Positions 46,107 through 56,064 of a DNA stretch of 64,000 bases are shown here, in pieces. Under the pieces are notes generated by a model that was given only the letters and a program-made list of their open reading frames with translations, made no database searches and was not told the origin of the DNA. The stretch comes from an uncultured Clostridia bacterium (GTDB lineage Bacteria > Bacillota > Clostridia > Oscillospirales > Ruminococcaceae). The position numbers were made by a program, and so were the translations under genes. Every line of letters starts with the position of its first letter. Positions within the stretch are counted from its first letter, which is position 1. The stretch covers positions 1 to 64,000 of the forward strand of contig CANQNF010000011.1 in the NCBI GenBank assembly GCA_947625125.1. Reading direction: 5' to 3'.

Positions 46107-48368
46107 TTGGAAAAATCTACGCAGAAAATGCGGTTCCGGCTTTTATGTGCGGTATTTCTTGTCATGATACTCGTCGCGGGGTATGTTTCTTTCGTCATGT
46201 ACCGCGTCGCCGTGACCGAGAGCGACAAGTACCAGGCTCTTGCCAACTCTCAGCAGTTCAAGACGATGACGATAGCCGCGAACCGCGGTTCAATATATGA
46301 TTCAACGGGCCAGGTCCTCGCCCAGAGCGTCACGGTATACACCGTCTTTGTCGACCCTAAGACATTTCGGGAGAGAGACAAAGCGCGTGAAAACGATATA
46401 GTGACCGTACTCACCAATCTTTTGGACGTGGACGGCGACGAGATACGCGAGAAGTTATATAAGGACAACAGCTACCAGGTCATCAAAAAGGACGTGGATA
46501 AGGTCACGGTCGAGACGATGATGGAGCAGCTAAACCCAACCTATCCCGACGACTACGAGGGCGAGGAGAAAAAGGCGATAACCTCGGTGGGAGCGGCTCC
46601 GACGGCTAAAAGATACTATCCCCACAACGACCTCGCGGCCTCAGTCATCGGGCATCTTCACTACGACGGCTACGGGATTTTGGGGCTTGAAAGCTACTAC
46701 GACGACTATCTCACCGGCGTGGACGGAAAAATAATCACCGCCGTCGACGCGCACAACCGTGAGATACAGTATAAATATAAGCAGTCCTACGACGCACAGG
46801 ACGGCGACTCTATCTATACAAATCTCGACTCTACGATACAGTATTACACCGAAAAGGCGCTGAAGCAGGCCGTCGACGACAACAATGCAAAGAACAGAGG
46901 CTGCGCCATAGTCATGGAGTGCAAGACGGGAAAGATTTTAGCCATGGCGACCGAAAACGGCTATGACTTAAACGACCCCGCCGCGATATTCGATGAAAAA
47001 ACAGAGAAGAATTTAGAGCAAATTTTACAGGAGCAGGGCGAAGAAGCTTACGAGGCCGCCCGTTCGGACGCATGGAACAAGCAGTGGCGAAATAAGGCCA
47101 TAAGCGAGCTATATTATCCCGGCTCGGTCTTTAAGGTCGTGACGGGTTCTGCGGCGCTTGAGGAGCAGGCTATATCTTTAGAGGATAAATACTACTGCTC
47201 GGGCTCGGTCGTAGTCGCCAAGGGCGTGGCCCCGATACACTGCTGGACCACCCACGGCGGACACGGAGAACAGAACTTTGTCCAGGCCATGACCAACTCC
47301 TGCAACCCGGCATTCATAGCCATCGGTCAGGCCCTCGGCGCCAAAGCTTTTACAGACTACTTCAAGGCGTTCGGTCTCACCGAAAAGACCGGCATAGACC
47401 TGCCCGCCGAGAGCGACTCGATTTATGTTCCCTATTCGAGGATGAGCCTTGTCGACCTTTCGGTTTCGGCATTCGGCCAGGCGAACAAGATAACCCCGCT
47501 TCAGATGATAACCGCATATGCCGCGGTCGTCAACGGCGGATATCTCGTGACCCCGTACATCGTGAACAAGATAGTCGATTCCGACGGTAACATCGTCAAG
47601 GAATTCGAGCCGACCATCAAGCGCCAGGTCATCTCGGAGGAGACCTCCGCCACGATGAGAGACGTATTATATAAGGTCGTCACCGAAAATTCCGGCTCCA
47701 ACGTCTACATAGAGGGCTACAATATCGGCGGAAAGTCGGGCACGTCCCAGAAGCTCGACGAACCGGGAGGCGCCGAAAAGTACGTTTCATCCTACTGCGC
47801 GTTCTACCCCGCCGACGACCCCGAGATAATAATGCTCGCGATGGTCGACGAACCTACCAACGGCAAATACTACGGCTCTGCGGTCGCGGCCCCGGTCGTC
47901 GCCCAGACCCTCACCGAGGTCCTGCCGTATCTGGGATATTATGCGGAGTATTCCGAAGAGGATATTTCAAATCTTGACGTCACCGTTCCCGGCGTTTCGG
48001 GGGCAAATATAGACTCGGCAAAGGCGACCCTTGAGGAGCTCGGACTTGAGACCGATGTCATAGGCTCGGGCGAGACGGTCATAAGACAGGTCCCCGCCGA
48101 ATCGAGCGCAATGCCCAAGGGATGCAGCGTGATACTCTACACCGAGGAAAACACCGAGCCTGAATATGTCACGGTGCCGGATATCTCGGGCATGAGCCTT
48201 GAGAGCGCCGAAAAAGCTCTCTCGCGAAAGGGCCTGAATCTTAAGCCCTTGGGAGGAGCCGCAAAGAAGTCGGGAGCGAGATGCTCGGGGGCTTCTATTT
48301 CGGGCCAGCAGGTCGAAGTCGGGACGATAGTCGAGGCATACTTCCTCGTGAACGACGAGACGGGATAA
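46107..48368 (+). CDS. Penicillin-binding protein 2 / SpoVD-FtsI type with two PASTA domains
   Basis: A 753-residue class B PBP: N-terminal membrane helix (LLCAVFLVMILVAGYVSFVM), dimerisation domain (NRGSIYDSTGQVLAQSVTVY), transpeptidase with YYPGSVFKVVTG (SxxK), TNSCNPAF (SxN) and GGKSGTSQ (KTG-type). Two PASTA domains follow (about residues 625-690 and 692-750: VTVPGVSGANIDSAKATLEE and VTVPDISGMSLESAEKALSR). The TTG start follows GGGAGG. Two PASTA domains leave PBP2x/FtsI-like and SpoVD-like both possible; it is the septal transpeptidase partner of FtsW. Confidence 0.9.
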   Translation: MEKSTQKMRFRLLCAVFLVMILVAGYVSFVMYRVAVTESDKYQALANSQQFKTMTIAANRGSIYDSTGQVLAQSVTVYTVFVDPKTFRERDKARENDIVTVLTNLLDVDGDEIREKLYKDNSYQVIKKDVDKVTVETMMEQLNPTYPDDYEGEEKKAITSVGAAPTAKRYYPHNDLAASVIGHLHYDGYGILGLESYYDDYLTGVDGKIITAVDAHNREIQYKYKQSYDAQDGDSIYTNLDSTIQYYTEKALKQAVDDNNAKNRGCAIVMECKTGKILAMATENGYDLNDPAAIFDEKTEKNLEQILQEQGEEAYEAARSDAWNKQWRNKAISELYYPGSVFKVVTGSAALEEQAISLEDKYYCSGSVVVAKGVAPIHCWTTHGGHGEQNFVQAMTNSCNPAFIAIGQALGAKAFTDYFKAFGLTEKTGIDLPAESDSIYVPYSRMSLVDLSVSAFGQANKITPLQMITAYAAVVNGGYLVTPYIVNKIVDSDGNIVKEFEPTIKRQVISEETSATMRDVLYKVVTENSGSNVYIEGYNIGGKSGTSQKLDEPGGAEKYVSSYCAFYPADDPEIIMLAMVDEPTNGKYYGSAVAAPVVAQTLTEVLPYLGYYAEYSEEDISNLDVTVPGVSGANIDSAKATLEELGLETDVIGSGETVIRQVPAESSAMPKGCSVILYTEENTEPEYVTVPDISGMSLESAEKALSRKGLNLKPLGGAAKKSGARCSGASISGQQVEVGTIVEAYFLVNDETG

Positions 48369-48458
48369 AACCGACAGGAGAACTTTGATATACTTAACGG
48401 CGAAGCTGCGGTCGGGCCGACAGGTTCGGCCGCCGCATTGCCGACCAAGGGGGAAGCC

Positions 48459-49922
48459 ATGAAGCTTAAAGAACTTTTCCTCGGGGTATCGGACGAGGTA
48501 AGCGAAAATCTGAAAGACAAGGAAATAACGGGACTTTTCTCCGATTCCAGAAAGGAAATGGGGGAGGGAAGTCTTTTCGTATGCTTAAGCGGAAAACGCT
48601 TTGACGCGCACTCCGCCATCCCTGAGCTTTCAAAAAAAGGCGTTTCGGCGTTTGTGACGGAGCGCGACTGCGGGATCAGGAATCAGATAATCGTTAAGGA
48701 TACAAGAGAGGCCCTTTCAAAACTCTGGGCCAATTTTACGGGCAATCCGCAGAGGAGAATGAAGATGGTTGCCGTCACCGGCACCAACGGCAAGACCACC
48801 GTGACGACGGTCATAAAGCGGCTGCTGACCGGGCTCGGCGAAAAGGTGGGTCTTATAGGCACCGCAGGCGACGAAATAGGCGATACGGTTTTACATTCCG
48901 ACCGCTTGGCGCCGTCGTCGCCCGAGCAGGAGGACTTCTATACCCTGCTGAAAAAAATGGCGGACGAGGGCTGCACCTACTGCATAATGGAGGCCACGTC
49001 CCAGGGTCTTGAACAGCGCAGGCTTGCCGGGGTCCGGTTTGAGGCGGCTGCGTTCACGAATTTAACGCAGGACCACCTCGACGTCCACGGGACGATGGAA
49101 AACTATTATCAGGCCAAAAAGCTCCTCTTTTCACAGTGCAAAAGGGCGCTCGTCAATTTGGACGACCCGTACGGCAGGAGGCTGTATGATGAAATAAACT
49201 GCGAAAAATACGGCTTCTCGCTGTCCGAAAAAACCGACTTTTACGCCGAGGATATACTTTTAAAGCCCCACGGCTCCGACTATCGCTTTGTTTTCGGGGG
49301 CGTGCCCCATGCCGTGAGCATAGCTCTCCCCGGAAGATACAACGTCTCTAACACCCTCTGCGCGCTCTCGGTTTTGAAGCTTTTGGGGTATGACGAAAAC
49401 GACTTCATCCCGCTTATAGGTCGGGTCGAGGGCGTTAGGGGCAGATGCGAGGTCGTTCCCACGGGCAGGGATTTCACCGTGATAATCGACTATGCCCACA
49501 GCCCCGACGCGCTTGAAAATATTCTCTCGAGCGTTAAAGAATGCGCAAACGGCCGGGTAGTATGCCTGTTCGGCTGCGGAGGGGACCGCGACCCGATAAA
49601 GCGGCCGCTGATGGCGAGAGCCGCCGCAAAGTACGCGGACTTTTTAATAGTCACATCCGACAACCCCCGAACCGAGGACCCGCATGCCATAATAACCGAA
49701 ATATTAGCAGGGCTTACGGATACGGATACTGAATACATCGAAATAGACAACCGCCGGGAGGCCATCTTCTGGGCGATAGAAAACGCAAGACCGAAAGATA
49801 CGATAGTGCTCGCCGGAAAGGGCCACGAGGACTATCAGATCTTGGGGACAAAAAAGGTACACTTTGACGAGCGCGAACAGGTGAAAGAGGCGCTTGAAAA
49901 AATAAAGGCTTCGGAAGGATAA
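48459..49922 (+). CDS. murE: UDP-MurNAc-L-Ala-D-Glu:meso-DAP ligase
   Basis: A 487-residue Mur ligase with ATP-binding TGTNGKTTVTTVIKR, carbamylated-Lys region and the substrate motif SDNPRTEDP. The DNPR sequence is the marker for enzymes adding meso-diaminopimelate rather than lysine, in accordance with the complete DAP operon 10 kb upstream. The ATG was taken at 48459, after GGGGGAAG. murF and murD, usually next in the cluster, are absent here. Confidence 0.94.
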   Translation: MKLKELFLGVSDEVSENLKDKEITGLFSDSRKEMGEGSLFVCLSGKRFDAHSAIPELSKKGVSAFVTERDCGIRNQIIVKDTREALSKLWANFTGNPQRRMKMVAVTGTNGKTTVTTVIKRLLTGLGEKVGLIGTAGDEIGDTVLHSDRLAPSSPEQEDFYTLLKKMADEGCTYCIMEATSQGLEQRRLAGVRFEAAAFTNLTQDHLDVHGTMENYYQAKKLLFSQCKRALVNLDDPYGRRLYDEINCEKYGFSLSEKTDFYAEDILLKPHGSDYRFVFGGVPHAVSIALPGRYNVSNTLCALSVLKLLGYDENDFIPLIGRVEGVRGRCEVVPTGRDFTVIIDYAHSPDALENILSSVKECANGRVVCLFGCGGDRDPIKRPLMARAAAKYADFLIVTSDNPRTEDPHAIITEILAGLTDTDTEYIEIDNRREAIFWAIENARPKDTIVLAGKGHEDYQILGTKKVHFDEREQVKEALEKIKASEG

Positions 49923-49928
49923 AAGCAT

Positions 49929-50945
49929 ATGCCGTTCTGGATAAATCTCATCACAGCAGTTCTCTCGGCCGCAGTAGCAGCCGGGGTCGGGGTGATCCTG
50001 ATACCGTTTTTAAAAAAGCTCAAGGCGGGCGCTCATATTTTGGAGATAGGCCCCCGCTGGCAGAAAGACAAGGAGGGCACGCCTCTGATGGGCGGGTTCA
50101 TGTTCATACTCTCCACCGTTTTCTGCACGCTTTTGGGGTATCTGATGATTTCCCGCTACAGGAGCGCAAACTTTATTGAAAAGCCGGAAAACGGACTTTG
50201 GAAGCTTCTTTTGGGGCTTGGGGCGGCTTTGGGGTTCATGCTCGTGGGATTTGTCGACGACTATATTAAGGTCGTGAAAAAGCGCAACCAAGGCTTTAAC
50301 GCAAAGGCCAAGAGCGTCTGCCAGGCGGTAATCGTGGTGCTCTATCTTGTCGGTCTGAGGCTTTTGGGCAACGACACCGCCGTGACATTCCCGCTTATAG
50401 GGGAATTGGAGCTCGGTTGGTTTTACTACATAATAATGGCGGTCGCTATCTACGGCTTTGTAAACGCCGTTAATCTCACCGACGGCGTTGACGGCCTCTG
50501 CGGAGCTGTGACCCTTATATATTCGGGGGCGTTCGCGCTTATATTCGTTCTCATTTCGGATTGGGAATATGCGGCCTTTGCGTTTGCTCTCTGCGGAGGG
50601 TGCTTAGGTTTTTTGGTATGGAATCTCCATCCCGCCAAAGTCTTTATGGGCGACACCGGCTCGATGTTTTTGGGGGGATGCGTAGTAGCGTTCGGCTTTG
50701 CCTCGGGCCTCGAGATAATGATACCGATAATCGGAATTATTTATTTAATTGAAGCGATGAGCGACGTCATACAGATAGGAAGCTATAAAATCCGGCACAA
50801 GAGAGTTTTCAAGATGGCGCCTATACACCATCATTTCGAGCTTTCGGGCTGGAGCGAGTATAAGATCATGTTCGTGTTTTCCGCCGTTACGTTTGTAGCG
50901 GGGGTCGTCGGCGTGGCCATAACCGCCGCGTACAGTCTCAAGTGA
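49929..50945 (+). CDS. mraY: Phospho-MurNAc-pentapeptide transferase
   Basis: A 338-residue membrane enzyme making lipid I from UDP-MurNAc-pentapeptide and undecaprenyl phosphate. About ten helices; GTPLMGGFMFI, LVGFVDDYIKV (catalytic Asp pair), NLTDGVDGLCG, HPAKVFMGDTGSMFLGG and the C-terminal MAPIHHHFELSGWSE histidine motif are all intact. GGAAGGATAAAAGC precedes the ATG, 6 bp after murE. Confidence 0.96.
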   Translation: MPFWINLITAVLSAAVAAGVGVILIPFLKKLKAGAHILEIGPRWQKDKEGTPLMGGFMFILSTVFCTLLGYLMISRYRSANFIEKPENGLWKLLLGLGAALGFMLVGFVDDYIKVVKKRNQGFNAKAKSVCQAVIVVLYLVGLRLLGNDTAVTFPLIGELELGWFYYIIMAVAIYGFVNAVNLTDGVDGLCGAVTLIYSGAFALIFVLISDWEYAAFAFALCGGCLGFLVWNLHPAKVFMGDTGSMFLGGCVVAFGFASGLEIMIPIIGIIYLIEAMSDVIQIGSYKIRHKRVFKMAPIHHHFELSGWSEYKIMFVFSAVTFVAGVVGVAITAAYSLK

Positions 50946-50962
50946 CAAGGGAGGGGAGCTTT

Positions 50963-52246
50963 ATGACCGAAAATTCAAGAGCTGTCAGGGCTGCGGCTCC
51001 CCGGCAGGTCATGAAAAAGGGAACGGGACGGCCGCCGGCAAGGGAGAACGTATCCCGGGAGGAGTCGGCAGGCTCCGAAAAAACTGCCCGAAAGAGGGTA
51101 AAATACGGGCTCAGGATCTACGACGGGCCAATCGATATGGTATTTTTCGCCATCGTCATAGTCCTTTTGGCATACGGCGTCATCATGATGTTCTCCGCAA
51201 GCTACGTCGCGGGACTGAACCTCGACCCGCCCGACGGCTACCGCTACGTCAAGACCCAGGGGTTTGCGGCGGTCATCGGGGTAGTGCTGATGATATTTAT
51301 TTCATTCTGGGACTACCATGTTCTGATGAATTCAAAAATAGTCATATTCGGCTTTGTCGTCACGATGGGGCTGATGCTGATGTGCTTTGCGCCCGAACCT
51401 TTGGGGCATGCCGAGGCGGGCGCTCACCGCTGGATTAACATAGGCGGGCAGTCTTTCCAGCCGTCGGAGCTTATGAAAGCGGTGCTGATAGTATTCGTGG
51501 CGCTTTTGATATGCAATAATTCCGACCGCTTGAGCGACAAGAGATTTTACGTACCCCTGACATTTCTTATAGGCATTGTCTGCGCGCTGATGGTCGTACA
51601 GCGCCACCTTTCGGGAACGCTTATAATGGGCGTTATAGCGATGGTGGTGGTCTTTGTCGGCGGCATGGACATAAAAACGATAATCAAGATGGGCGCGATA
51701 CTTGCAATCTGCGGTTCGGTGGTTCTGGTGGTCTACGCCTCTACCCGTGAGGACGGACTTTCCTATATTTTCGACCGCTTTTCCGGCATGGGTCAGGCGA
51801 GCGAGGGCGAGATAACGACCGAGTCCTGGCAGACCTCGCAGTCGCTTATCGCCATAGGTTCGGGGGGATGGTTCGGCCTCGGGTTCGGCGAATCGAGACA
51901 GAAGTACGCATGGCTCCCCGAATCCCACAACGACTTTGTTCTTCCCATCATCGTCGAGGAACTCGGCTATCTCGGCGGGCTGGTAGTGGTCATACTCTTT
52001 GCGCTCTTTATCTACCGCGGATTCTACATCGCCAAAAAGGCCCGCGACAAGTTCGGCATGCTCATAGTCTCGGGAATAACGTTCCAGATAGGCTTCCAGG
52101 CGCTTTTGAACATCGGCGTCGCCTGCAACGCGTTCCCGAACACCGGTATATCGCTGCCGTTTTTCTCCTACGGAGGCACGGCCCTGCTTTTGCAGCTTGC
52201 CGAAATGGGGATAGTACTCGCCGTCTCACGGCAGTGCGAGATCTGA
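50963..52246 (+). CDS. ftsW: Septal peptidoglycan polymerase FtsW (SEDS family)
   Basis: A 427-residue SEDS glycosyltransferase with a ~45-residue charged N-terminal extension and ten membrane helices: MMFSASYVAGLNLD, RWINIGGQSFQPSELMK (conserved extracellular loop with the QPSE motif), QRHLSGTLIMGV, SHNDFVLPIIVEELGYLGGL and GISLPFFSYGGTALL. The start at 50963 follows GGGAGGGGAG. SpoVE is an alternative name, but its place in the cluster favours FtsW. Confidence 0.94.
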   Translation: MTENSRAVRAAAPRQVMKKGTGRPPARENVSREESAGSEKTARKRVKYGLRIYDGPIDMVFFAIVIVLLAYGVIMMFSASYVAGLNLDPPDGYRYVKTQGFAAVIGVVLMIFISFWDYHVLMNSKIVIFGFVVTMGLMLMCFAPEPLGHAEAGAHRWINIGGQSFQPSELMKAVLIVFVALLICNNSDRLSDKRFYVPLTFLIGIVCALMVVQRHLSGTLIMGVIAMVVVFVGGMDIKTIIKMGAILAICGSVVLVVYASTREDGLSYIFDRFSGMGQASEGEITTESWQTSQSLIAIGSGGWFGLGFGESRQKYAWLPESHNDFVLPIIVEELGYLGGLVVVILFALFIYRGFYIAKKARDKFGMLIVSGITFQIGFQALLNIGVACNAFPNTGISLPFFSYGGTALLLQLAEMGIVLAVSRQCEI

Positions 52247-52261
52247 GCTTGCGAGCTTCCG

Positions 52262-52394
52262 TTCTCGGCGCCCGCACCCCGGCTGAGGCGAAGCCCCGTC
52301 AGCTTCGCTGACTCGCTCCGTCCCTCCGGGACGGAGCCGCCGCCATACGGCGGCGGGGGGCTTCGCCCCGCAGGAGGCCGCGGGGCGCCGAGAA
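52262..52394. repeat. GC-rich cloverleaf element B, between ftsW and murG
   Basis: Inner stem GGCGAAGCCCC (52287-52297) with GGGGCTTCGCC (52357-52367) encloses three hairpins: 52298-52312 (GTCAGC, loop TTC), 52315-52337 (GCTCCGTCCC, loop TCC) and 52338-52355 (CGCCGCC). A further 12-bp outer stem pairs TTCTCGGCGCCC (52262-52273) with GGGCGCCGAGAA (52383-52394). It occupies nearly the whole gap between two co-directional operon genes, so it should be transcribed. Confidence 0.9.
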
Positions 52395-52437
52395 TATACA
52401 TAAAAACCTGCCGGTTAAGGCGGAACGGGGGACAACT

Positions 52438-53577
52438 ATGCCAAGAATCATACTATCCGGCGGGGGGTCGGCGGGTCACGTCAACCCGGCCCTCGCCATC
52501 TCCGAAATTATAAGGGAGCACTGCCCGGACGCCGAGTTTCTATACGTCGGCACCCCCGGCGGCATGGAGCACCGGCTCGCCGAGAACGCGGGGTTTAATT
52601 TCGCGTCGGTAAAGGTCGCCGGCTTCCAGCGCCATCTGTCCTTAAAAAATATCGGCAGAAATATTAAGGCCGCGGCATATCTTACGACCGCGGGCAGAAG
52701 ATCCAAAAAAATTCTCAAGGACTTTAAACCCGACCTCGTCATCGGCACCGGCGGCTACGTCTGCGGCCCGATAGTTCGTGAGGCCGCAAAAATGAATATT
52801 AAGACTCTTATTCATGAGCAGAACGCTTTCCCGGGGCTTACCACAAAGCTTTTGGCCCCCGACGTCGACAGGATAATGCTCACCGTCGGAAAGGCCGCCG
52901 ACAGACTCGAGGAGCAGCACCGTTCAAAGTGCGTGGTGACGGGTCTGCCGGTCCGTTCGGGATTTTTGGAGCATAAAATTTCCAAGGAGGACGCCAAGAA
53001 AAAGCTCGGGCTCGACGATTCGGTATGCATACTCTCGACAGGCGGCAGTCTCGGAGCAAGGGCGATAAATAACGCCGCCTTGGAGCTTATGGAATGGTAC
53101 ATCCGGGACGGCATAAAGGTCAATCACATCCACTCCTACGGAAAAAACAACCGCGAGGAATTCACCGTGGGACTCAAGTCAAGGGGCATCGACCTCTCGG
53201 AGCATCCGAATTTCATAGTCAAAGAGTACATCGACGATATGCCGACCTGCATGGCCGCCGCAGACCTTATCATAAGCCGCTGCGGGATGGGCGCTCTCAC
53301 CGAGATAGAAGCCGAGGGCAGGGCGTCGATACTTATCCCGTCGCCGTATCTTGCCGAAAATCACCAGTATTACAACGGTCTTGTCCTGCAAAGCGCGGGG
53401 GCGGCAGTGCTTTATGAGCAAAAGGATATAACCGACGGGCTTATCGCGAAGACGGTGTCCGACCTCATGAAAGACCCGCACGCTTTAAACGAAATGTCGG
53501 AGCATGCCGCCGAGCAGTTTATCCCCGACACCCCTGACAGAATTTGGCGGGAAGTCGAAGCACTGCTTAAAAAATGA
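52438..53577 (+). CDS. murG: UDP-GlcNAc:lipid I GlcNAc transferase
   Basis: A 379-residue GT28 enzyme converting lipid I to lipid II at the inner face of the membrane. N-terminal ILSGGGSAGHVNPALAI (glycine loop), GTGGYVCGPIVREA, TGGSLGARAINNAA and the UDP-GlcNAc site ISRCGMGALTEIEAEGRASI followed by AENHQYYN. GGGGGACAACT precedes the ATG. Confidence 0.95.
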   Translation: MPRIILSGGGSAGHVNPALAISEIIREHCPDAEFLYVGTPGGMEHRLAENAGFNFASVKVAGFQRHLSLKNIGRNIKAAAYLTTAGRRSKKILKDFKPDLVIGTGGYVCGPIVREAAKMNIKTLIHEQNAFPGLTTKLLAPDVDRIMLTVGKAADRLEEQHRSKCVVTGLPVRSGFLEHKISKEDAKKKLGLDDSVCILSTGGSLGARAINNAALELMEWYIRDGIKVNHIHSYGKNNREEFTVGLKSRGIDLSEHPNFIVKEYIDDMPTCMAAADLIISRCGMGALTEIEAEGRASILIPSPYLAENHQYYNGLVLQSAGAAVLYEQKDITDGLIAKTVSDLMKDPHALNEMSEHAAEQFIPDTPDRIWREVEALLKK

Positions 53578-53691
53578 CACCTTAAAATTCCGACATCTGT
53601 TTTCTGACTTCCGATTTCTGCCGCAGGCGGCACCCCGTTTCCCTCTTTTGCATATTATGCAGAGTACAGACTCAAAAAGAGGGGAACTAAG

Positions 53692-54951
53692 GTGACAGAC
53701 ACAAGGTTATACATAGAGGGCGGAAGAAAAATTTCCGGCTCGCTTTCGGTCCACGGTGCAAAGAACAGCGTTCTGCCGGTTTTGGCGGCCACGCTTTTAT
53801 CCCCGTCGGTATCAAGGATAAAAAACTGTCCGGCTCTTTCGGACGTATATTCATCAACAAGAATCCTCGGCTCATTAGGCTGCAAATGCCGTTCCGACAA
53901 AAGCGCGATAGAAGTCGACGCGACCGCTTTGAGCGACTGCGAGATAAGCGAGAGCTTAATGCGTGAAATGCGCTCCTCGATCGTTTTTTTGGGAGCCATT
54001 CTCGGCAGACTTCGGCGGTGCAGGCTTTCTTTCCCGGGAGGCTGCGAGCTCGGTCCGAGGCCGATAGACATACATATCTCGGGCTTACGGAGCCTTGGCG
54101 CCAAAATCATCGAGGACCACGGAGTCCTTGACTGCACTCTGCCCGGAACGGTCACTGGAGCGGTCATAAATCTGCCCCTGCCGTCTGTCGGAGCGACGGA
54201 GAATATCATGCTCGCCGCCACGATAGGCTCGGGAGTCACGCTCATCCACAATGCCGCAAGAGAGCCGGAAATAAAGGACTTGGCGGGATTTATAAACGCC
54301 ATGGGCGGAAAAATTTCGGGGGCGGGCTCGTCCACAGTGACCGTCGAGGGAGTGGAGAAACTTCACGGCGCCGAATTTTCGGTCATGCCCGACAGAATAG
54401 TCGCCGCGACATATATGGGCGCGGCCGCCATTACCGGCGGAGAGCTCATGCTTACCGGCGTAAGACCGTCGGATATGATCTCGACTATTTCACAGTTTGA
54501 GCAGATGGGCTGCGGGGTCTACCCCTATTCCGACAGAATATTCATCAGCGCGAAAAAGCCGCTGAATCCTATAAAAACGGTAAGAACGGCGCCCTATCCC
54601 GGGTTTCCGACCGACTGCCAGCCGATACTCATGGCAGTGCTGACAAGGGCGAGAGGCACGTCCGTCATCGTTGAAAATATCTTTGAAAACCGTTTTAGGG
54701 CGGCGCCCGAGCTTAGGCGTCTCGGCGCTGACATAAAAGCCGAGGGCAGAGTGGCGGTCGTCGAGGGAGTCCCGAGGCTTTCCGGCTCTCCGGTCGTTGC
54801 CACCGATTTAAGGGCAGGAGCGGCGCTCGTTCTGGCGGGGCTTGCGGCCGAGGGCACGACGACGGTGTCCAATATCAATTATATCGACAGGGGCTATGAA
54901 CAGTTAGAGGCGGCGCTTAAATCCGTCGGAGCAAGGATAAAACGAGTGTGA
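53692..54951 (+). CDS. murA: UDP-GlcNAc 1-carboxyvinyltransferase
   Basis: A 419-residue enolpyruvyl transferase, first committed step of murein synthesis and the fosfomycin target. HGAKNSVLPVLAATLL, SFPGGCELGPRPIDIHISGL (with the PEP-reacting Cys), VMPDRIVAATYMGAAAITGG, PGFPTDCQPILMAVLTRARG and ENIFENRF are conserved. GTG start after AGAGGGGAAC. Lies 114 bp after murG within the cluster. Confidence 0.95.
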   Translation: MTDTRLYIEGGRKISGSLSVHGAKNSVLPVLAATLLSPSVSRIKNCPALSDVYSSTRILGSLGCKCRSDKSAIEVDATALSDCEISESLMREMRSSIVFLGAILGRLRRCRLSFPGGCELGPRPIDIHISGLRSLGAKIIEDHGVLDCTLPGTVTGAVINLPLPSVGATENIMLAATIGSGVTLIHNAAREPEIKDLAGFINAMGGKISGAGSSTVTVEGVEKLHGAEFSVMPDRIVAATYMGAAAITGGELMLTGVRPSDMISTISQFEQMGCGVYPYSDRIFISAKKPLNPIKTVRTAPYPGFPTDCQPILMAVLTRARGTSVIVENIFENRFRAAPELRRLGADIKAEGRVAVVEGVPRLSGSPVVATDLRAGAALVLAGLAAEGTTTVSNINYIDRGYEQLEAALKSVGARIKRV

Positions 54952-54984
54952 GCCGCGCACGCAATTTCCCGAAGGGAGCAGAAA

Positions 54985-55884
54985 ATGAAGGACGTAGTAA
55001 AAACACCCAACCCGGGCGGGAACCCTACCCGCCCGAGAGCCCGCAGACGGCGCAATCTCTCGCTTTACTATTTAATGATATTCGCCGTATGCGTGATAAT
55101 ATTCTTGATTTTGGCAAGAACCGTGCTCTTTAACATCAGCGAGTACGTCGTCGAGGGAAATTCAATCTATACCGCCGACGCGATACTTGCCGCAGGCGGT
55201 CTCCACGAGGGCAGGAACATGTACGGCATAAACCTCGAAAAGACCGAAAAGAAAATCAAAGATAAGCTTGTTTATATCGAGGATATAAAGCTTCGCAGAA
55301 AGCTCCCCGACAAGTTTTTGGTGACAGTCACCGAAGCGAGGGCGTTTGCGTGCTGCGAATATGAGGGGAACAGGTATGCTGTTATAACCAAGTCGGGACG
55401 GTATCTTGAGACCGAGCAGTTAGGCCCGAGGGCGGGACTTATTCAGATAAAGGGCATGGAGCTCACGGGCGTGGCGCTTGCGGCGGATTTTGTATCGCAG
55501 GACGAGACGAAGCGGGATATAATTCTCGATTTGATGGAAGCCATCTCGGAGATATGCGACGGAAAGATAACCGAAATAGACATCACCGACCGAACGAACA
55601 TCACGATGAAATATGAGGACAGAATAGATATCGACTTCGGGTCGTCTTTGGATTATGAATATAAGCTTCGCTACATCTCGACCATCATAGAGGACAGCCT
55701 CGAGCCCGACGAGGAGGGGACTATAGTCTATCACAGCTCGGCTGCCGGCGCTTCGTTCATCAAAAAAGAGGACATGGAGCTTGACGAGGCCGAAAGAGAG
55801 GCCCGGAAGAATGCGGAGGCCGAGGACGGGAATGCCGAAAACGAAACCGACGGCGGGGACTCCGAGGGAGAGAATGAGGAATGA
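54985..55884 (+). CDS. ftsQ: Cell-division protein FtsQ/DivIB
   Basis: A 299-residue bitopic protein: basic cytoplasmic N-terminus, membrane helix (YYLMIFAVCVIIFLILARTV), POTRA domain (FNISEYVVEGNSIYTADAIL), beta domain and an acidic, Glu-rich C-terminal tail (from about residue 255). GGGAGCAGAAA precedes the ATG. Topology and cluster position support FtsQ/DivIB, which forms the FtsQLB complex with the FtsL encoded upstream. Confidence 0.85.
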   Translation: MKDVVKTPNPGGNPTRPRARRRRNLSLYYLMIFAVCVIIFLILARTVLFNISEYVVEGNSIYTADAILAAGGLHEGRNMYGINLEKTEKKIKDKLVYIEDIKLRRKLPDKFLVTVTEARAFACCEYEGNRYAVITKSGRYLETEQLGPRAGLIQIKGMELTGVALAADFVSQDETKRDIILDLMEAISEICDGKITEIDITDRTNITMKYEDRIDIDFGSSLDYEYKLRYISTIIEDSLEPDEEGTIVYHSSAAGASFIKKEDMELDEAEREARKNAEAEDGNAENETDGGDSEGENEE

Positions 55885-55918
55885 GATAACTTTCCTGAAA
55901 AATTATCTCAAAAAACTA

Positions 55919-55947
55919 TTGCCAAACGCGAAGTTTTGTGGTATGAT
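55919..55947 (+). promoter_or_regulatory. Promoter of ftsZ
   Basis: TTGCCA (55919-55924), 17-bp spacer, TATGAT (55942-55947), in the 180-bp gap between ftsQ and ftsZ, giving ftsZ its own promoter. Confidence 0.68.
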
Positions 55948-56064
55948 AATATCATGAATACAAAATAGGGACAATAAAATCACATTTTTGCATAAATTTT
56001 TACATAAATTTAATAAATAAACAGTGCTGCGGCATGATATATAAGATATTGGAGGATGTTGAAC